From an uncultured Cryomorphaceae bacterium (lineage in GTDB: Bacteria; Bacteroidota; Bacteroidia; Flavobacteriales; Schleiferiaceae), in contig CAJWKU010000007.1 of the NCBI GenBank assembly GCA_913043005.1, positions 18,806-82,805 of the forward strand: a stretch of DNA of 64,000 nt, written 5' to 3'. The translations under genes and the position numbers were made by a program. Position 1 is the first letter of the stretch; each line of letters begins with the position of its first letter. The notes beneath the pieces are model-generated. The model was given only the letters and a program-made list of their open reading frames with translations. It did no database searches and was not told the DNA's origin. Below, in pieces: positions 47,093 to 55,397 of the stretch.

Positions 47093-47108
47093 TGGAACGG
47101 TTTTTGAA
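47093..47108 (+). promoter_or_regulatory. Possible sigma-54-type promoter of the DegQ-like protease gene
   Basis: TGGAACGGTTTTTGAA has the GG and TG of the -24/-12 consensus TGGYACGN4TTGC at exact spacing (10 bases between GG and the -12 G). Mismatches are A for Y and A for the final C. It lies 33 bases before the ATG, the right distance for a short leader. A chance match in AT-rich DNA remains possible, and I cannot show that this genome encodes sigma-54. Confidence 0.35.
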
Positions 47109-47140
47109 ATTTAAACTTCAAATTATATAAATTATTCTTT

Positions 47141-48595
47141 ATGAAGCCGAAATCATTTCTTTCTATTTTCCTAATCGCAGTGATAAGCCTTACTGGCGGA
47201 ATAGCAGGTTCTGCGATTTACTCTAATATCTCTTTTGAAAATGAAGCAATAGTCGAAAAAGTTCAAAGTGTGAAAGTAATTGAGCGAGTTCAGGGAATTG
47301 CTTCGTCAACAGACTTTAGTATTGCAGCTGAAGAAGCCATACACTCTGTGGTTCACGTGAAAACATCAGTTGAACAAGGATATTATTATAACCCCTTCAA
47401 AGATTTTTTCTTTGGTTTTGGTCAATCTCAACCTCAGGCCACTCCTCGAATAGTTCAGAGCTCCGGTTCTGGAGTTATTATTTCCGAAGATGGCTACATA
47501 GTCACAAATAATCACGTTGTTGAGAACGCAAAAGAAGTTAAAGTGAGTCTTAACGACAATAGAGAATTCTCTGCAGAGATAATAGGAGTTGACCCAACCA
47601 CAGATCTAGCAGTTTTAAAAATTGATGCCAATAAACTACCTCTGCTAAGCTTTGGCAACTCAGATAAAGTCAAACTGGGAGAATGGGTTTTAGCCGTAGG
47701 TAATCCTTTTAATCTAACATCTACAGTGACTGCAGGCATTATCTCAGCGAAAGGGAGAAATATCAATATTATCGATGACAAGTCTGCAATCGAGGCATTT
47801 ATTCAAACTGATGCCGCGGTAAATCCCGGAAATAGTGGTGGCGCACTAATTAATACGACAGGACAATTAATTGGTATTAATACAGCAATTAGCACGAGAT
47901 CAGGCTCATATGAAGGTTATAGTTTTGCTGTACCTGCAAATATTGTACGTAAGGTTGTTGATGATATGCTCAAATACGGAACGGTTCAACGAGCTTATTT
48001 GGGTGTTAATATAATAGATGTAAACCAAAATCTTGCAGAAGAAAAGTCTCTCGAAGCTAATCAAGGAGTATATATTTCCGGAGTTACCGACAATGGCGCC
48101 GCGAAAGAAGCAGGAATAGAAAAAGGTGATATTATCACAAAAGCTGGAGGTAAAGAAATTCATAAATCCTCTGAACTTCTTGAAGTAATCGGAAGTAGAA
48201 GACCGGGAGACAACCTCAAAGTAAGCATCCTCAGAGGTAAAAAGAAAAAACAATTTGATATCATTTTGAGAAATCGGAATGGCAATACTGATATGCTAAA
48301 AAAACAAGACATTAATTCTAAATTAAGTCTTGGTGCCACCTTTGAGACTCTTTCCGACGAGCAGAAAAATAGATATGGAATAAGATCCGGTTTAATTATC
48401 TCTGAAGTGGGTGATGGAAAATTGGCAAAAGCTGGAGTACCTAATGGTTTTATTTTAACTAGGTTAAATAATAAGGCAGTTAATTCTCAAAAAGAAGTTG
48501 AAGAAATTGTTAAGAGTTTAAATTCTGGTGATGGAATATTACTTCAAGGGTATCGATCAGATGGAAGACCTGATTATTTTGCCTTTGGACTATAG
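47141..48595 (+). CDS. Do/DegQ-type periplasmic serine protease
   Basis: A 484-residue HtrA-family protease/chaperone. An N-terminal hydrophobic segment (residues 6-28) acts as a signal or anchor. The trypsin-like domain has H125 (NNHVVE), D155 (TDLAVLKID) and S232 (NPGNSGGAL). Two PDZ domains follow at about 275-370 and 395-480, the first with YLGVNIIDVN. It degrades or holds misfolded exported proteins. Divergent from dapF. The gap before it carries a sigma-54-like motif. A hairpin-like stretch follows the stop but lacks a T run. The DegP versus DegQ label cannot be decided from sequence. Confidence 0.94.
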   Translation: MKPKSFLSIFLIAVISLTGGIAGSAIYSNISFENEAIVEKVQSVKVIERVQGIASSTDFSIAAEEAIHSVVHVKTSVEQGYYYNPFKDFFFGFGQSQPQATPRIVQSSGSGVIISEDGYIVTNNHVVENAKEVKVSLNDNREFSAEIIGVDPTTDLAVLKIDANKLPLLSFGNSDKVKLGEWVLAVGNPFNLTSTVTAGIISAKGRNINIIDDKSAIEAFIQTDAAVNPGNSGGALINTTGQLIGINTAISTRSGSYEGYSFAVPANIVRKVVDDMLKYGTVQRAYLGVNIIDVNQNLAEEKSLEANQGVYISGVTDNGAAKEAGIEKGDIITKAGGKEIHKSSELLEVIGSRRPGDNLKVSILRGKKKKQFDIILRNRNGNTDMLKKQDINSKLSLGATFETLSDEQKNRYGIRSGLIISEVGDGKLAKAGVPNGFILTRLNNKAVNSQKEVEEIVKSLNSGDGILLQGYRSDGRPDYFAFGL

Positions 48596-48774
48596 CTAAA
48601 TCAACTCCAACTATTTCCTTTGTGTGTTTTTTACACTAAAGCAAAAAATTATAAAATGCTCTAATTCAATATTTTACAAATCGAGTTATAGTGAAATTTA
48701 TTTTGGATTTTAGGAATCTAAGAGGCTATTTTTATTGGAAATATTTCGAATAAAAAATCCAACTCATACCCTTG

Positions 48775-50229
48775 ATGAATCCTTCCTTAAATAGCTATGA
48801 AATTTTAGTTTCTGAACGCATTGAGTTCGAGAAATCAGCGACAGCTTTAATCAAATTAGTTGGTGATCTTTTTTACGAACGCAATTTAGAAGTTGTTATA
48901 TTCCGGCAACAGCTAATCGATCAAAGGCCTTCGGAAATGTTACAGGTTCACTCTCACGCTTCCATTATGGCTGGGGAAACTATTACCATTCAAGACACAC
49001 TAGCAATAGCTAAATCCTTGTCAAATTCACACGTTCGTAATTCGACTATCGACGTTGGTAAACTCGCAATAGAATGGAAAAGAGAGGCTGGAATTTTCTT
49101 AAAAAGGGGTAAATTTTTGGACTCTAAATTAAATGAACTCTACAATAACGAAAATAATGACCCCAAACCAATTGATGTTGTTCTTTTTGGCTTCGGACGT
49201 ATTGGAAGGTTAGTTGCAAGAGAGCTCATTGCACAAGAAGGAAAAGGAAATCAATTAAGAATGCGCGCAATAGTTATTCGTGGAAAAATTGATAGTGTAA
49301 ATCTTGAAAAAAGAGCATCAAACCTAAGAGTAGACTCCATACATGGTCATTTCCCTGGTACTGTCGAAGTGGACTTTGATAATTCTAGTTTAATTATTAA
49401 TGGCCAACCGATAAAAGTCATTTCCTCAAATTCAAAAGAAGCAATTAATTATGAAAAATATGGCATTCATGATTCCTTATTAATTGATAATACCGGAGTT
49501 TTTAGAAGTGAAGAAGAACTCAGTACTCATTTAAAAGGGAAAGGTGTGAAAAAAGTTTTACTCACTGCCCCTGGGCAAAATATCCCGAATATCGTTTTTG
49601 GGATTAACCAAAATGATTTTGACGATGAGCAACAGATATTTTCTGCCGCAAGTTGCACGACAAATGCGATCGTTCCGGTTCTAAAAATAATAAATGACAA
49701 ATTTGGAATTAAACAAGGTCATATTGAGTCTATTCATGCCTATACAAATGACCAAAACTTAGTTGACAATATGCACTCCAAATATCGACGTGGACGTGCA
49801 GCAGCTTTAAATATGGTAATTACTGAAACTGGTGCAGGAAAAGCTGTAGATAAGGCAATTCCTGGCTTAGGAAAAAAATTAACAAGCAATGCTATTCGGG
49901 TACCAGTATCTAATGGATCACTAGCAATCTTAAAATTAAGTTTAATAAAAATTACTTCAGTTGAAAAAATAAATGCTGCAATTAAAGATGCTGCATTTAA
50001 GGGTGATTTGGTAGAACAAATAAAGTATTCTGTCAGTCAAGAACTAGTTTCAAGCGATGTTGTAGGTGACTCTTGCTGTTCTATTTTAGACAGCCAATCG
50101 ACTATTCTCCACAGCGATAAAAAATCTGCTGTCCTATATGTTTGGTATGATAATGAATATGGTTATACTAGGCAAGTTATGCGCCTTGCGAAGCATATTG
50201 TTGGAGTTAAAAGAAGAACCTATTTCTAA
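48775..50229 (+). CDS. Glyceraldehyde-3-phosphate dehydrogenase, long form
   Basis: A 484-residue GAPDH. The classic fold starts near residue 132 with VVLFGFGRIGRLVAREL (NAD site), followed by catalytic C294 in SAASCTTNA, a DQNLVDNMHSKYRRGRAAALNM segment in place of the usual phosphate-binding SxTGAAKA loop (MVITETGAGKAV is close by), and the terminal WYDNEYGYTRQVMRLAKHI. About 130 residues are added at the N-terminus, which is known in a Bacteroidota GAPDH group. The ATG at 48775 is preceded by an in-frame TTG that I do not use. Glycolytic or gluconeogenic direction is open. It stands alone after a 179-base gap in which I see no clear promoter. Confidence 0.9.
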   Translation: MNPSLNSYEILVSERIEFEKSATALIKLVGDLFYERNLEVVIFRQQLIDQRPSEMLQVHSHASIMAGETITIQDTLAIAKSLSNSHVRNSTIDVGKLAIEWKREAGIFLKRGKFLDSKLNELYNNENNDPKPIDVVLFGFGRIGRLVARELIAQEGKGNQLRMRAIVIRGKIDSVNLEKRASNLRVDSIHGHFPGTVEVDFDNSSLIINGQPIKVISSNSKEAINYEKYGIHDSLLIDNTGVFRSEEELSTHLKGKGVKKVLLTAPGQNIPNIVFGINQNDFDDEQQIFSAASCTTNAIVPVLKIINDKFGIKQGHIESIHAYTNDQNLVDNMHSKYRRGRAAALNMVITETGAGKAVDKAIPGLGKKLTSNAIRVPVSNGSLAILKLSLIKITSVEKINAAIKDAAFKGDLVEQIKYSVSQELVSSDVVGDSCCSILDSQSTILHSDKKSAVLYVWYDNEYGYTRQVMRLAKHIVGVKRRTYF

Positions 50230-50232
50230 AAA

Positions 50233-50712
50233 TTACATCCTTTCAAGGATTGTCTTTAACAGATTTTTACTGGAATTTATGCACTCATCAAGGGCAATCA
50301 TAGTCTCCGTATTTGTGACCCCAGAGATCTCACTTATTTTAAAAATAACATCTTTAGCGTGTTTAGTATCTGTGCAACGAATCTTAGCAAAGATACCAAA
50401 ACGACCAGTGGCTATATGGGCAACTGTAACTTCTGGAATCTTCTTCAATGCATCAATAACCTCTGAGGTTTTTAGGGTGCGATTCAAGTAAATTCCTACA
50501 AATGCTATAAATCCATAACCTAAGCTATCGTAATCTAATTGTAAACTAGCACCTCTAATGACGCCAGCATTTTCCATTTTCTTAACCCTAACATGAATAG
50601 TCCCTGAAGAAACCTTCAATTCTTTTGCTATGTCTGTAAAAGTTTTCCTTGCATCTAAAAGAAGGTGCCCTAAAATTTGACGATCAATACGGTCCAATTT
50701 TAACTGTTCCAT
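50233..50712 (-). CDS. Lrp/AsnC family transcriptional regulator
   Basis: A 159-residue regulator. An N-terminal helix-turn-helix (IDRQILGHLLLDARKTFTDIAKELKVSSGTIHVRVKKM) is followed by a RAM effector-binding domain (about 70-150) with GRFGIFAKIRCTD. Lrp proteins respond to amino acids and often control gcv genes. The gene starts six bases after gcvT ends, so the two share a transcript, suggesting feedback on glycine metabolism. It is convergent with GAPDH, three bases apart. The effector is unknown. Confidence 0.93.
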   Translation of the reverse strand: MEQLKLDRIDRQILGHLLLDARKTFTDIAKELKVSSGTIHVRVKKMENAGVIRGASLQLDYDSLGYGFIAFVGIYLNRTLKTSEVIDALKKIPEVTVAHIATGRFGIFAKIRCTDTKHAKDVIFKISEISGVTNTETMIALDECINSSKNLLKTILERM

Positions 50713-50718
50713 GAATAC

Positions 50719-51831
50719 TTATAATTTTTCTTCCTTCCAAAAAGGTAGTGAAACGATTTTAGCCAGAAGATGCTTCTTTCTGACTATAATGAAAATATCA
50801 GATCCAATTTTTGATTTTTCATACGGCACATATCCCAGGCCTATCGCTTTTCCTAATGAAGGAGACATAGTTCCACTAGTTACGACACCTATTTCGCCTC
50901 CTGAGTTGTCTGAAATCTTATAACCTTGTCTAGGGACTCCTCTGTCCACAAGTTGAAAAGCAACTAATTTTTTTGAAACACCATATTCTTTTTGAACTTT
51001 TAACGAATTAGAATTAATAAAATTCTTACTGAATTTGGTTATCCAACTCAAGCCTGCCTCGATAGGAGAAGTAGAGTCATCAATATCATTACCATACAAG
51101 CAATATCCCATTTCTAACCTCAATGTATCTCTTGCACCCAAACCAATAGGCTTTATACCTAGAGTTTGACCCCCTTCAAATATGCTTTTCCAGATTAACT
51201 CAGCGAAGTCGTTTGGAACATATATTTCATATCCCCCAGACCCAGTATATCCAGTAGCAGATACAAGAACTTCCGGCACACCGCAAAACTCGCCTACTTC
51301 AAATGTGTAATATGAAAGATCTGATAATTTCATAGTTGTCAAGGTCTCTAAAGCCTTTGTCGCATTAGGTCCCTGAACTGCAAAAAGTGAAATATTATCT
51401 GAACTGTTCATTAATTGAATATTATAAGATCCCTTATTTCTTTTAAGCCAACTCCAATCTTTTGAAATATTTGAGGCATTCACGACCAAGAGGTAACTTT
51501 CAATATCAATGCAATACAATAATAAATCATCCACAATACCTCCGCTAGTATTTGGAAAACATGTGTACTGTATTTTTCCAGGGGCCAATTTAGAAACGTC
51601 ATTACTTGTTACGAATTGAAGAAAATCTATTGCATCAGGTCCCTTGACATAGAACTCTCCCATATGAGAGACATCAAATACACCTACGTTTGTTCTAACT
51701 GCCAAATGTTCTAGTGTAACCCCGTCATATTGAATAGGCATTTCATAACCCGCGAAGGGTATCATTTTACCTCCAATGCTTCGATGTATCGAATCAAGAG
51801 GCAATTTTTTAATCAAATTCTCAGCATCCAT
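50719..51831 (-). CDS. gcvT: Aminomethyltransferase (glycine cleavage system T protein)
   Basis: A 370-residue folate-dependent enzyme that transfers the methylene group from the lipoylated H protein to THF. N-terminal KMIPFAGYEMPIQYDGV, VFDVSHMGEFYVKG, ATGYTGSGGYEIYVP and LRLEMGYCLYGNDIDDSTSPIEAGLSW with the catalytic Asp region are all present. The length is normal. Other gcv genes are not in the window. It is in an operon with the Lrp gene and follows miaE after 48 bases. Confidence 0.95.
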   Translation of the reverse strand: MDAENLIKKLPLDSIHRSIGGKMIPFAGYEMPIQYDGVTLEHLAVRTNVGVFDVSHMGEFYVKGPDAIDFLQFVTSNDVSKLAPGKIQYTCFPNTSGGIVDDLLLYCIDIESYLLVVNASNISKDWSWLKRNKGSYNIQLMNSSDNISLFAVQGPNATKALETLTTMKLSDLSYYTFEVGEFCGVPEVLVSATGYTGSGGYEIYVPNDFAELIWKSIFEGGQTLGIKPIGLGARDTLRLEMGYCLYGNDIDDSTSPIEAGLSWITKFSKNFINSNSLKVQKEYGVSKKLVAFQLVDRGVPRQGYKISDNSGGEIGVVTSGTMSPSLGKAIGLGYVPYEKSKIGSDIFIIVRKKHLLAKIVSLPFWKEEKL

Positions 51832-51879
51832 TGTAAAAAGTTAAATATGAATATTTAGTATTTAAAAATTAGCATTTAT

Positions 51880-52461
51880 TTACCCATGAACGCGGTTTGG
51901 TTGAGCAAATTCACGAATTATATTACCTTCAAATTCTAAGAGACTATTCCATAAATCATCAACCTCTTTTTTATTGCCATACTTTCTTGCAAAACCAAGA
52001 AAAATTGTATAATGATTGGCCTCAGAAGCCATTAATTTGGAATAAAAATTAGATAATTTCTCATCTTTCAGATTTTCCGATAACACTCTGAACCTTTCGC
52101 AGCTTCGAGCTTCAATCAAAGCCGCAACCAACAGTCGGTACGTTAATCTTTTCATTCGATGGTCACCTTTTGGGAAAAAATTTAGTATCCTACGTACATA
52201 CAAATCTGGACGCTCTCTGCCTAATGTCCAATTTCTCTCAAGTATTAGATTGTGCACCATTTCGAAATGAGACATCTCTTCACGAGCGAGACTTGACATA
52301 CTTTTAACCAAGTCATTTAATTCAGGATAAGTGACAATAAAAGATATTGCTGTTGATGCCGCTTTTTGCTCACAATATGCATGATCAACTAATATTTCTT
52401 CTAAATTTTCTTCTGCCGCGTATGACCATCTTGGGTCAGTAGGTAATTTTAATCCAAGCAT
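51880..52461 (-). CDS. miaE: tRNA 2-methylthio-N6-isopentenyladenosine-37 hydroxylase
   Basis: A 193-residue diiron monooxygenase that hydroxylates ms2i6A37 in tRNAs reading UNN codons, an oxygen-dependent step. Ferritin-like diiron ligands fit E31, E62, H65, E117, E147 and H150 (EEMSHFE and ASEANH motifs). Length and pattern agree with the MiaE family. It implies an aerobic lifestyle and a cognate miaA/miaB elsewhere. A full -7 box TACTTTTG lies seven bases before the ATG. Divergent from the MltF-like gene across 39 bases. Confidence 0.9.
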   Translation of the reverse strand: MLGLKLPTDPRWSYAAEENLEEILVDHAYCEQKAASTAISFIVTYPELNDLVKSMSSLAREEMSHFEMVHNLILERNWTLGRERPDLYVRRILNFFPKGDHRMKRLTYRLLVAALIEARSCERFRVLSENLKDEKLSNFYSKLMASEANHYTIFLGFARKYGNKKEVDDLWNSLLEFEGNIIREFAQPNRVHG

Positions 52462-52468
52462 GAGGGAA

Positions 52469-52476
52469 CAAAAGTA
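52469..52476 (-). promoter_or_regulatory. Candidate -7 promoter box of miaE, next to the start codon
   Basis: The minus strand reads TACTTTTG (TAnnTTTG) seven bases before the ATG at 52461. A start there would give a leader of a few bases at most. Confidence 0.4.
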
Positions 52477-52500
52477 ATAGCATTTTACGATCTTTCCGTT

Positions 52501-53730
52501 ATGTTTAAGCGTTTAAAGTTGCAATACCTGATTTTGATTTCTCTTCTCGTAATTGAATTTCCATCAGAGCTCTTTGATAAAAACTTTACTTTTCATTGGA
52601 CTTATAAGGGAAATCAACATGAAAATGTAATTAAAATTGCATTCTTTCCCGACTTGGGAACGATGAATATCACAGATGGCAAACCTCAAGGACTAGAGTT
52701 TTCATTAATCGAGGAATGGAGTAAAAGAAATAATAATCAGATAGAATGGCACTTTGTGTCGAGTTCTGAAGAGGCAATTTTAATGGTCGTTAATGGAATT
52801 GTTGATATTGGAGCCGGAAATATTCCATTACAAAAAAGACCAGGTCTAATTTACTCTAATCCTGTAAGAAGTTTTAATTGGATTCAGTATGGTAAAAGTG
52901 ACAGTTTACTATTATTAAAAAAATATCCAAAATTATCCATTGCCTTAAATAAATCCGACACTTTACCTATTTTGATTGAAAAAACTAAAATGTGGCGACA
53001 TGCAGACTTTAACAAAAAAGGATGGTTAATTCCTGACTACCTAGCCCATGAACTCAATAACAAGACTACTTATAAAAATTCGTGTGATTTTTTAGCGAAA
53101 GGTCACTTTTCTTGGGTATCCCAAAGTCAGGACACCTCATTAATAAAATCAGTAAATGAATTAATTAAAGACCCTAAGCTAAATAGAAAAATTAATTATT
53201 ATAAGTTGAATAATATCTATTCTAACTATAAAGACTATCAGAAGATATCTCCTTTTGATGATGACTTTAAAAACCAAGTTGAACTTGATAAATATACACT
53301 TACAGCACTTGTGTATACAGAGAGCAGATTTCGCAGTGATATTATATCGCCTGCTGGAGCTATTGGACTCATGCAAGTTATTCCTTCAACTGCTGAGTCT
53401 ATAGGTATTGATTCAATTAGTCTATTTGATCCTAAAAATAATATCTACGCGGGACTAAAATACTTGCAATTCTTAGACAAATTTTGGGATTTAAAAGGAG
53501 TCCAGTCCGAAAATCGTCTGCCATTTATACTGGCTAGTTATAATGCAGGACCATCGCGTATCGCAAAAGCGGCTAGACAAGCAAACCAATTGGGATTCAG
53601 TTCTTATTTATGGTTTGATAATGTTGATCAAGTAGCTAAAGGACCAGGATCAAATTATGCGAACAAGATTCTGAATATTGCCCGCATTTATAAAGGATAT
53701 TCAGAATCAATAACTCAATCTATAAATTAA
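52501..53730 (+). CDS. MltF-like membrane-bound lytic murein transglycosylase
   Basis: A 409-residue protein with an N-terminal signal or anchor (residues 5-20). Residues 45-235 resemble a bacterial solute-binding (SBP_bac_3) fold, with GTMNITDGKPQGLEFSLIEEW, and 250-409 is an SLT domain: catalytic Glu in YTESRF, PAGAIGLMQVIPSTAESIG, and the DPKNNIYAGLKYL and ASYNAGP motifs. This is the E. coli MltF order, a regulatory domain before a muramidase-like domain. Stops overlap by four bases with the MBOAT gene. It may act on the same wall that the neighbouring O-acetylation genes modify. Confidence 0.9.
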   Translation: MFKRLKLQYLILISLLVIEFPSELFDKNFTFHWTYKGNQHENVIKIAFFPDLGTMNITDGKPQGLEFSLIEEWSKRNNNQIEWHFVSSSEEAILMVVNGIVDIGAGNIPLQKRPGLIYSNPVRSFNWIQYGKSDSLLLLKKYPKLSIALNKSDTLPILIEKTKMWRHADFNKKGWLIPDYLAHELNNKTTYKNSCDFLAKGHFSWVSQSQDTSLIKSVNELIKDPKLNRKINYYKLNNIYSNYKDYQKISPFDDDFKNQVELDKYTLTALVYTESRFRSDIISPAGAIGLMQVIPSTAESIGIDSISLFDPKNNIYAGLKYLQFLDKFWDLKGVQSENRLPFILASYNAGPSRIAKAARQANQLGFSSYLWFDNVDQVAKGPGSNYANKILNIARIYKGYSESITQSIN

Positions 53731-55397
53731 AATTGAAAATATATAAAAGGTTGACTATCAGAGGACATCGCTTGATATAAAATGAGAACAACCAATAGAG
53801 CAGAACACCATTGAACTATCAATGAAGAATTAATGAATTTTTGCCTGTAATTTTCCTTCTGAATTTCAGGAATCCAATGGATCAAATAACCTAGGAGCAT
53901 TAGACTCAATGGACGCCAAAATCCTGAAAGGATATCTAAGGTAATCGATGGATCAAAAGCAGTCCAAATTCTAGTTAAAATCAATAGGGCATTATCCCAT
54001 GTCTCCGACCGGAACCAGGCTCTGGTAAAAGTTATAAATAGTAATGTCGTGAAAATCCCGAAAATCCTTCCCAGCCAGGAGGATTTAGGGGTCCAAGGGC
54101 GAATTTTTTTCCAAAATTTATAAAAGATTAAGCCCAATCCATTTAGCCCTCCCCAAACAACAAAATTCCAGGACGAACCATGCCAAAGTCCTCCAAGCAA
54201 CATGGTGAGCATCAAGTTAATATTTGTATTTAACCAATTTCTAAAAGTTGCTACCCAAAGGGTAAGAAAGAATATTATCAATAAAAAAATTGCCATAAAG
54301 ATTGGAACCTTCCATGATTCCGCCATAATAGCTAAAACAAAAAATGATGTAAATACAATTATGTAGGATGCAAAAGAACCTTCTCTATTACCTCCAAGTG
54401 GGATATAGAGGTAATCTCTTAACCAACTACTTAAAGAAATATGCCAACGTCGCCAAAAATCTCCGACATTAATTGCCTTGTAAGGTGAATTGAAATTCTT
54501 CGTTAATGTAAATCCCATCAACAAAGCCACACCAATCGCAACATCTGTATACCCACTGAAATCTGCATATACTTGCAAAGAATAAGCAAAAAGAGCAAGT
54601 AAGCATTCCAGTCCACTATAAAGGGTAGGTTGAGCAAAAACCCTATCAGCAAAATTGCTAGCTACATAATCAGCTAAAACTATTTTTTTCAGCAAGCCAT
54701 TTATTATCCAAAAAAGACCAAGTCCAAAAGCTGCTCTAGTTAATTTATAAGGCTGATAAAGTTGTGGGATAAATTCCGAAGCTCGAACTATTGGACCTGC
54801 AACTAATTGAGGAAAGAAACTAACATAAAAACCGAAATCTAGTAGGGATTTAACCGGCTCTATTTTTCGCCGATAGATATCAATAATATATGATAAGCAT
54901 TGAAAAGTGTAGAAAGAAATACCTACCGGTAATAAAATTTTGCTTTCTATAAAATCAGTACCTAGATAAGCATTACTCCATATTGCATGAACTGGCAGGG
55001 GATCCCAATTAATATTAAACCCCTCAGATAAAAAATCAGAAATAAAATATGGGTATTTGAAATAACTCAAAACCGATAAATTAACTATCACACTAGTTGC
55101 AACCCATATCTGTCTTTTCCAAATGGATGAAGTCCTATTCAAACCATGTCCAATTAAAAAATCAACTAGTGTGGAAAAAATGAGTAAAACAAAAAAAACG
55201 CCACTTGTCTTATAATAAAAAAACAAGCTAATGAAAAACAAAAATGCATTTCTCAGGGCTGTTTTTTTATAGACTAAAGCATATAACACCAATGAAATGC
55301 CAAACAAAACCCAAAAAAATATTGAAGTGAAATTCAATGGGAGCTTTGAACTGAAGCTCAAGATTTGAGAAAAGTCACGAAAGAAAAGTTCAATCAT
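53727..55397 (-). CDS. MBOAT-family O-acyltransferase (AlgI/PatA-type)
   Basis: A 556-residue inner-membrane protein with about 11 hydrophobic segments. Signatures: VGISFYTFQCLSYIIDIYR, FFPQLVAGPIVRASEF, GDFWRRWHISLSSWLRDYLYIPLGGNREG, and GGLWHGSSWNF with the catalytic His at about 406. AlgI/PatA/DltB-type proteins carry an acyl group through the membrane for O-acetylation of glycans. I use the ATG at 55397, which shares one base with the SGNH stop; a GTG three bases earlier is possible. It is last in the run LysM-SGNH-SGNH-MBOAT. Glycan substrate is unknown. Confidence 0.93.
   Translation of the reverse strand: MIELFFRDFSQILSFSSKLPLNFTSIFFWVLFGISLVLYALVYKKTALRNAFLFFISLFFYYKTSGVFFVLLIFSTLVDFLIGHGLNRTSSIWKRQIWVATSVIVNLSVLSYFKYPYFISDFLSEGFNINWDPLPVHAIWSNAYLGTDFIESKILLPVGISFYTFQCLSYIIDIYRRKIEPVKSLLDFGFYVSFFPQLVAGPIVRASEFIPQLYQPYKLTRAAFGLGLFWIINGLLKKIVLADYVASNFADRVFAQPTLYSGLECLLALFAYSLQVYADFSGYTDVAIGVALLMGFTLTKNFNSPYKAINVGDFWRRWHISLSSWLRDYLYIPLGGNREGSFASYIIVFTSFFVLAIMAESWKVPIFMAIFLLIIFFLTLWVATFRNWLNTNINLMLTMLLGGLWHGSSWNFVVWGGLNGLGLIFYKFWKKIRPWTPKSSWLGRIFGIFTTLLFITFTRAWFRSETWDNALLILTRIWTAFDPSITLDILSGFWRPLSLMLLGYLIHWIPEIQKENYRQKFINSSLIVQWCSALLVVLILYQAMSSDSQPFIYFQF

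Noticed and set aside
48620..48650. Imperfect hairpin (ctttgtgtg with acactaaag) after the DegQ-type gene
   Set aside because: The stem has a bulge and the sequence after it is A-rich, not T-rich, so I do not call it a terminator.
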